Assembly (NCBI GenBank): GCA_025454925.1
Contig: JALONM010000007.1
Coordinates: 1-64,000 of the forward strand
Direction: 5' to 3'
DNA: 64,000 bases
Source of the DNA: Cytophagaceae bacterium
Lineage (GTDB): Bacteria > Bacteroidota > Bacteroidia > Cytophagales > Cytophagaceae
How positions within the stretch are numbered: position 1 is the first letter of the stretch; every line of letters begins with the position of its first letter. Below, piece after piece: positions 62,301 through 64,000 of the stretch. The notes under the pieces were generated by a model that searched no databases, had not been told where the DNA came from, and saw only the letters and a list, made by a program, of their open reading frames with translations. The position numbers and the translations under genes are program-made.

Positions 62301-64000
62301 GGTAGATGCAGCGCTGGTAGCCGTTGTAATGGTAGCCGTTCCGCTTACTACGGACCAGGAACCAGTTCCTACGGAAGGAACATTGGCAGCCAAGGTAGCC
62401 GTAGCAGCACAAATGGTTTGATCGGCACCCGCATTAGATACAGATGGCGCACTAACGCCTGTAATAACTACATCATCGGTGGAAGGCGTACACACTCCAT
62501 TGCTTACGGTCCAACGTAAAGTAGCGGTGGTACCAGTGGTAATGGTTACGGTAGAGCTTGCGCTGCTGGCATTGCTAAAGGTAGCTGCGCCCGTCACAAC
62601 AGACCAGGCACCGGTTCCAACGGTAGGCGTATTTCCTGAAAGTGTTGCCGTAAGTCCGCAAACGGTTTGATCAGCACCGGCATTGGCGGTGGTAGGGGCA
62701 GCCAGGCGCGTAATAACAACATCGTCGGTAGAAGGAGTAGAACACACTGCTCCTGTAATTGTCCAACGGAGGGTTACAGCTCCAGTGCCGATTCCTGTAA
62801 CGGTTGTTCCAGGTAGTGAGGTGTTGGTAATGGTAGCTGTTCCGCTTACAACAGACCATGCACCGGTTCCAACGGTTGGAGTATTTCCAGCCAGAGTAGC
62901 CGTAGCCGAGCAAATGGTTTGATCAGCACCGGCGTTCGCCACGGTTGGTGCAGGACAATTTCCTGTACCGCTTAATACAATGATGTATGGATCTTCTGCA
63001 CCTGTTTTGTCATCGTTGGCGATAGACAGCTGGGCTGTTTTCGCACCTACGGATGATGGATTGAAGGATACTGTAAAAGAAGTCGTTCCCAATGCTGCTA
63101 CCGTACCTGCCAGCGGCTGAACGATGCTGAACTCTGCTGCATTGGCTCCTGATATGGCTACCCTTGGAGTTCCGGTTAAGGTTAACAAGGAATTACCCTG
63201 GTTTTCAATTACGAAGGTAACAGCAGAACTGCTGGTGGATACCAACTGCGTTCCAAAATTATAGGATCCACCGCTTAAGATCGTAGTGGCAGATTGTGTT
63301 ACGTTAATTTCAGGCGATAATCCCAATCCTTTCAGATTGATGTAATAAGGATTTTCGTTCGCATCTGTATTGGCAATTTCTATGGCCGATAATTTTACGC
63401 CAGCAGAAAGTGGTTTGAATATTACGGAGAAACCAACTGCAGATCCACCGGTTACAGTAGTGCTGAAAGAAGGTGATTGAACAATTCTGTAATGAACCGC
63501 ATCGGCTCCTAATAGTTTCAACGCAGGTGTTCCATTCAAACTCAAGTCTCCGGATCCGTTGTTAATCAGCGTAAGTGGAATGACTAAGCTATCGCCCACC
63601 TGAGTATTAGCAAAGAAAATTGTATCTCCGGATAAAACATTGGTTGAACCGTTTCTGACATTGATTTCAGGGGCAGCGGAATAACGGATGTTATCGATAT
63701 AATACGTACGTGCTGCCGCTGTGGCCAGGTTGGTACCATTCGGATCAAGGATGATATCCATGAAAGCCGCTTCTGTGTTTCCGATATATTCAGAAAAATC
63801 AAAGTTTAATTCCGTCCAGGTATTGGCAGCGGTAGTTTTGCCATACGCCTGTGCTACTTCCGCAGTGCCATTGGCCTTTTTCAAAGAAACAATAACTTCT
63901 GCATTCGCATTGCTGGAACGAACCATCAACGACACCACGGATTTACCAGGAGTCAGATTGAAATTAGGTCCGCAAGCTTTGTAACGAATTACGTCTGGCA
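59352..64000 (-). CDS. Giant secreted T9SS protein with about 83-residue Ig/PKD-like repeats (N-terminus outside window)
   Basis: The frame is open to the window edge (reading ...PDVIRYKACGPNFNLTPG back from residue one of any internal start), so the protein is longer than the 1549 codons seen. Order from the edge: a jelly-roll/carbohydrate-binding-like segment, two choice-of-anchor D-type domains (PEINVRN.., SPEINVTQ..), eleven repeats each beginning ANAGADQ-x-I/V-C with a second cysteine near NGVC or NAPC, and a twelfth variant. Another anchor D domain (NISITVGGNAWSN) follows, then a type A T9SS sorting domain (VSPNPAVDQV ... GVYSLEILQGE ... KKIVKQ). Likely a cell-surface adhesin. Export would need T9SS, not encoded here. 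Confidence 0.9.
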   Translation of the reverse strand, partial: PDVIRYKACGPNFNLTPGKSVVSLMVRSSNANAEVIVSLKKANGTAEVAQAYGKTTAANTWTELNFDFSEYIGNTEAAFMDIILDPNGTNLATAAARTYYIDNIRYSAAPEINVRNGSTNVLSGDTIFFANTQVGDSLVIPLTLINNGSGDLSLNGTPALKLLGADAVHYRIVQSPSFSTTVTGGSAVGFSVIFKPLSAGVKLSAIEIANTDANENPYYINLKGLGLSPEINVTQSATTILSGGSYNFGTQLVSTSSSAVTFVIENQGNSLLTLTGTPRVAISGANAAEFSIVQPLAGTVAALGTTSFTVSFNPSSVGAKTAQLSIANDDKTGAEDPYIIVLSGTGNCPAPTVANAGADQTICSATATLAGNTPTVGTGAWSVVSGTATITNTSLPGTTVTGIGTGAVTLRWTITGAVCSTPSTDDVVITRLAAPTTANAGADQTVCGLTATLSGNTPTVGTGAWSVVTGAATFSNASSASSTVTITTGTTATLRWTVSNGVCTPSTDDVVITGVSAPSVSNAGADQTICAATATLAANVPSVGTGSWSVVSGTATITTATSAASTVTGIGTGAVTLRWTISNAPCVASTDDVIITRQAAPSTANAGADQTICAATTTLDGNIPTVGTGAWSVVSGTATITTASSATSTVTGIGVGSVTLRWTVSNGVCTPSTDDVVITRNAAPTVANAGADQSVCSSSANVSANVPAVGTGSWSVVTGTATIANASSATTSVTGLGIGSVTLRWTISNAPCVASTDDVVITNTGGLTTANAGTDQNVCGSTATLSANAAGSGNTGTWSVVSGSATITNVNSPSSSVSFTAGTSVTLRWTISNGVCTPSTDEVTINSAAAPTTANAGADQTICATTTTLAANVPTIGTGAWSVVSGTATITSASSATSTVTGIGTGAVTLRWTISNAPCVASTDDVVITGQAVPTMANAGADQAICGTTATLSGNAPTVGTGSWSVVSGTATVVTSSSATSSVTGIGVGSVTLRWTISNGVCTPSTDDVVITRAETPTTSNAGPDQSVCSSSANLSANVPTVGTGAWSVVTGTATITNASSATSSVTGLGVGSVTLRWTISNGVCSPSIDDVVITNSGGLTTADAGADQNVCGGSATLSANAAGSGNTGTWSVVSGSATIANGNSPSSSVTFTAGTSVTLRWTISNGVCTPSTDDVTINSSEAPTAANAGADISICSNNNLVLASNTPSIGTGAWTVTSGAGTFADASSANTLVSGAASVNVYTWTISNGVCPPSSDAVQVNVTTFAAANAGADQAITPGSVNLSASPASGSWSTTSGGVSFSPNASSASVVADGLTVAGSPYTFTWTVAANGPCAASSDNMTVTVTTAPAPNISITVGGNAWSNTNTYAFTNNQQIGESSAPVTVTISNTGSANLVITSITLSGVDFAIAGVSAPFFIAPSGTPVSFTVSFSPLSTGFKTGNIQINSDDSDEPSFVINLNGNGTTDVSEAFASQIQVSPNPAVDQVMIQLNEGQETTVMLRDLNGRLLQTAKGMGQLELNISEYAQGVYSLEILQGENKAVKKIVKQ
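60160..62950 (-). repeat. Tandem coding repeats, period about 250 bp, with nested four-unit duplication
   Basis: Unit starts (ANAGADQ) fall near 62947, 62696, 62447, 62195, 61948, 61697, 61447, 61198, 60948, 60700, 60450 and 60195, a spacing of about 250 bp. Units 3-6 and 7-10 match pairwise (3 with 7, 5 with 9, 6 with 10, including the odd TTG-GLTT linker after 5 and 9), indicating a duplicated block of about 1 kb. Confidence 0.85.

Noticed and set aside
60190-62922. Many open frames on the plus strand across the giant repeat gene (up to 283 codons)
   Set aside because: They repeat every 250 bp as shadows of the minus-strand coding repeats and resemble no protein family.
60160-62950. Regular repeats as a CRISPR array
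   Set aside because: The period is about 250 bp, units diverge and are in frame within one ORF with Ig-like features; no cas genes are near.

Overview
The window is chromosomal DNA of a member of the Bacteroidota. Several things point there: a secreted giant protein with a type IX secretion (T9SS) C-terminal sorting domain, OmpA/PD40 and DUF4139/DUF4292/DUF5723-type envelope proteins, bacillithiol synthesis (bshA), a type 2 IleRS, several TAnnTTTG promoter motifs, and few Shine-Dalgarno sequences. The genus cannot be fixed from sequence alone; a Chitinophagales/Sphingobacteriia-like relative is a guess. Gene density is high and most genes are housekeeping genes in short same-strand runs.

Layout. 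1-243: edge of a PD-(D/E)XK transposase-family gene. 0.65-4.7 kb: bshA facing a three-gene partner-switching module (membrane GAF-SpoIIE phosphatase, STAS antagonist, HATPase kinase). 4.8-4.95 kb: a candidate small RNA with its own promoter motif and terminator. 5.1-7 kb: purM and a HAD phosphatase. 7.7-12.3 kb: ileS, with an unusual lysine-rich tail, and lspA. 12.3-16.7 kb: radical SAM/SPASM gene, outer-membrane barrel and large lipoprotein. 16.8-24 kb: lepA, two SRPBCC proteins, a membrane protein, an Smr protein with a visible frameshift, and a pyrR-pyrB operon. 24-29.5 kb: yicC, ceramidase-like, yebC, cysS, M28 peptidase. 30-35 kb: an OmpA/PD40, DedA, aroE and TPR run. 35-38 kb: nfu, thrC, csp and a second candidate sRNA. 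38-43.3 kb: an overlapping operon dut, nucleotidyltransferase, TPR lipoprotein, DUF4292, EnvC-like. 43.4-45.5 kb: yifB and gmhA. 45.7-51.8 kb: TetR, ABC exporter, HlyD and TolC-like genes, plus a small secreted protein. 52.4-59.3 kb: accessory genes (beta-barrel, DUF4139, WYL regulator with RidA, YdeI, AraC with NmrA and DUF5367). 59.35 kb to the edge: the giant T9SS adhesin-like protein built of about 83-residue repeats.

The main unexplained structure is intergenic. A dispersed element of about 190 bp (repeat A, seven full, degenerate or partial copies) and a GC-rich two-hairpin element of about 110-145 bp (repeat B, three copies) recur together at 7.0-7.4, 29.6-30.2 and 51.9-52.3 kb. Hairpin sequences differ between B copies while pairing is kept, as expected of a structured RNA or a selected DNA fold. 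Other points of interest are the histone-H1-like tail on IleRS where a dksA-type gene is often found, an exporter whose ATPase motifs are non-canonical, a near-leaderless pyrR promoter, a WYL-regulator operator candidate, and a four-unit segmental duplication inside the giant repeat protein. No tRNA, rRNA or CRISPR array was found.
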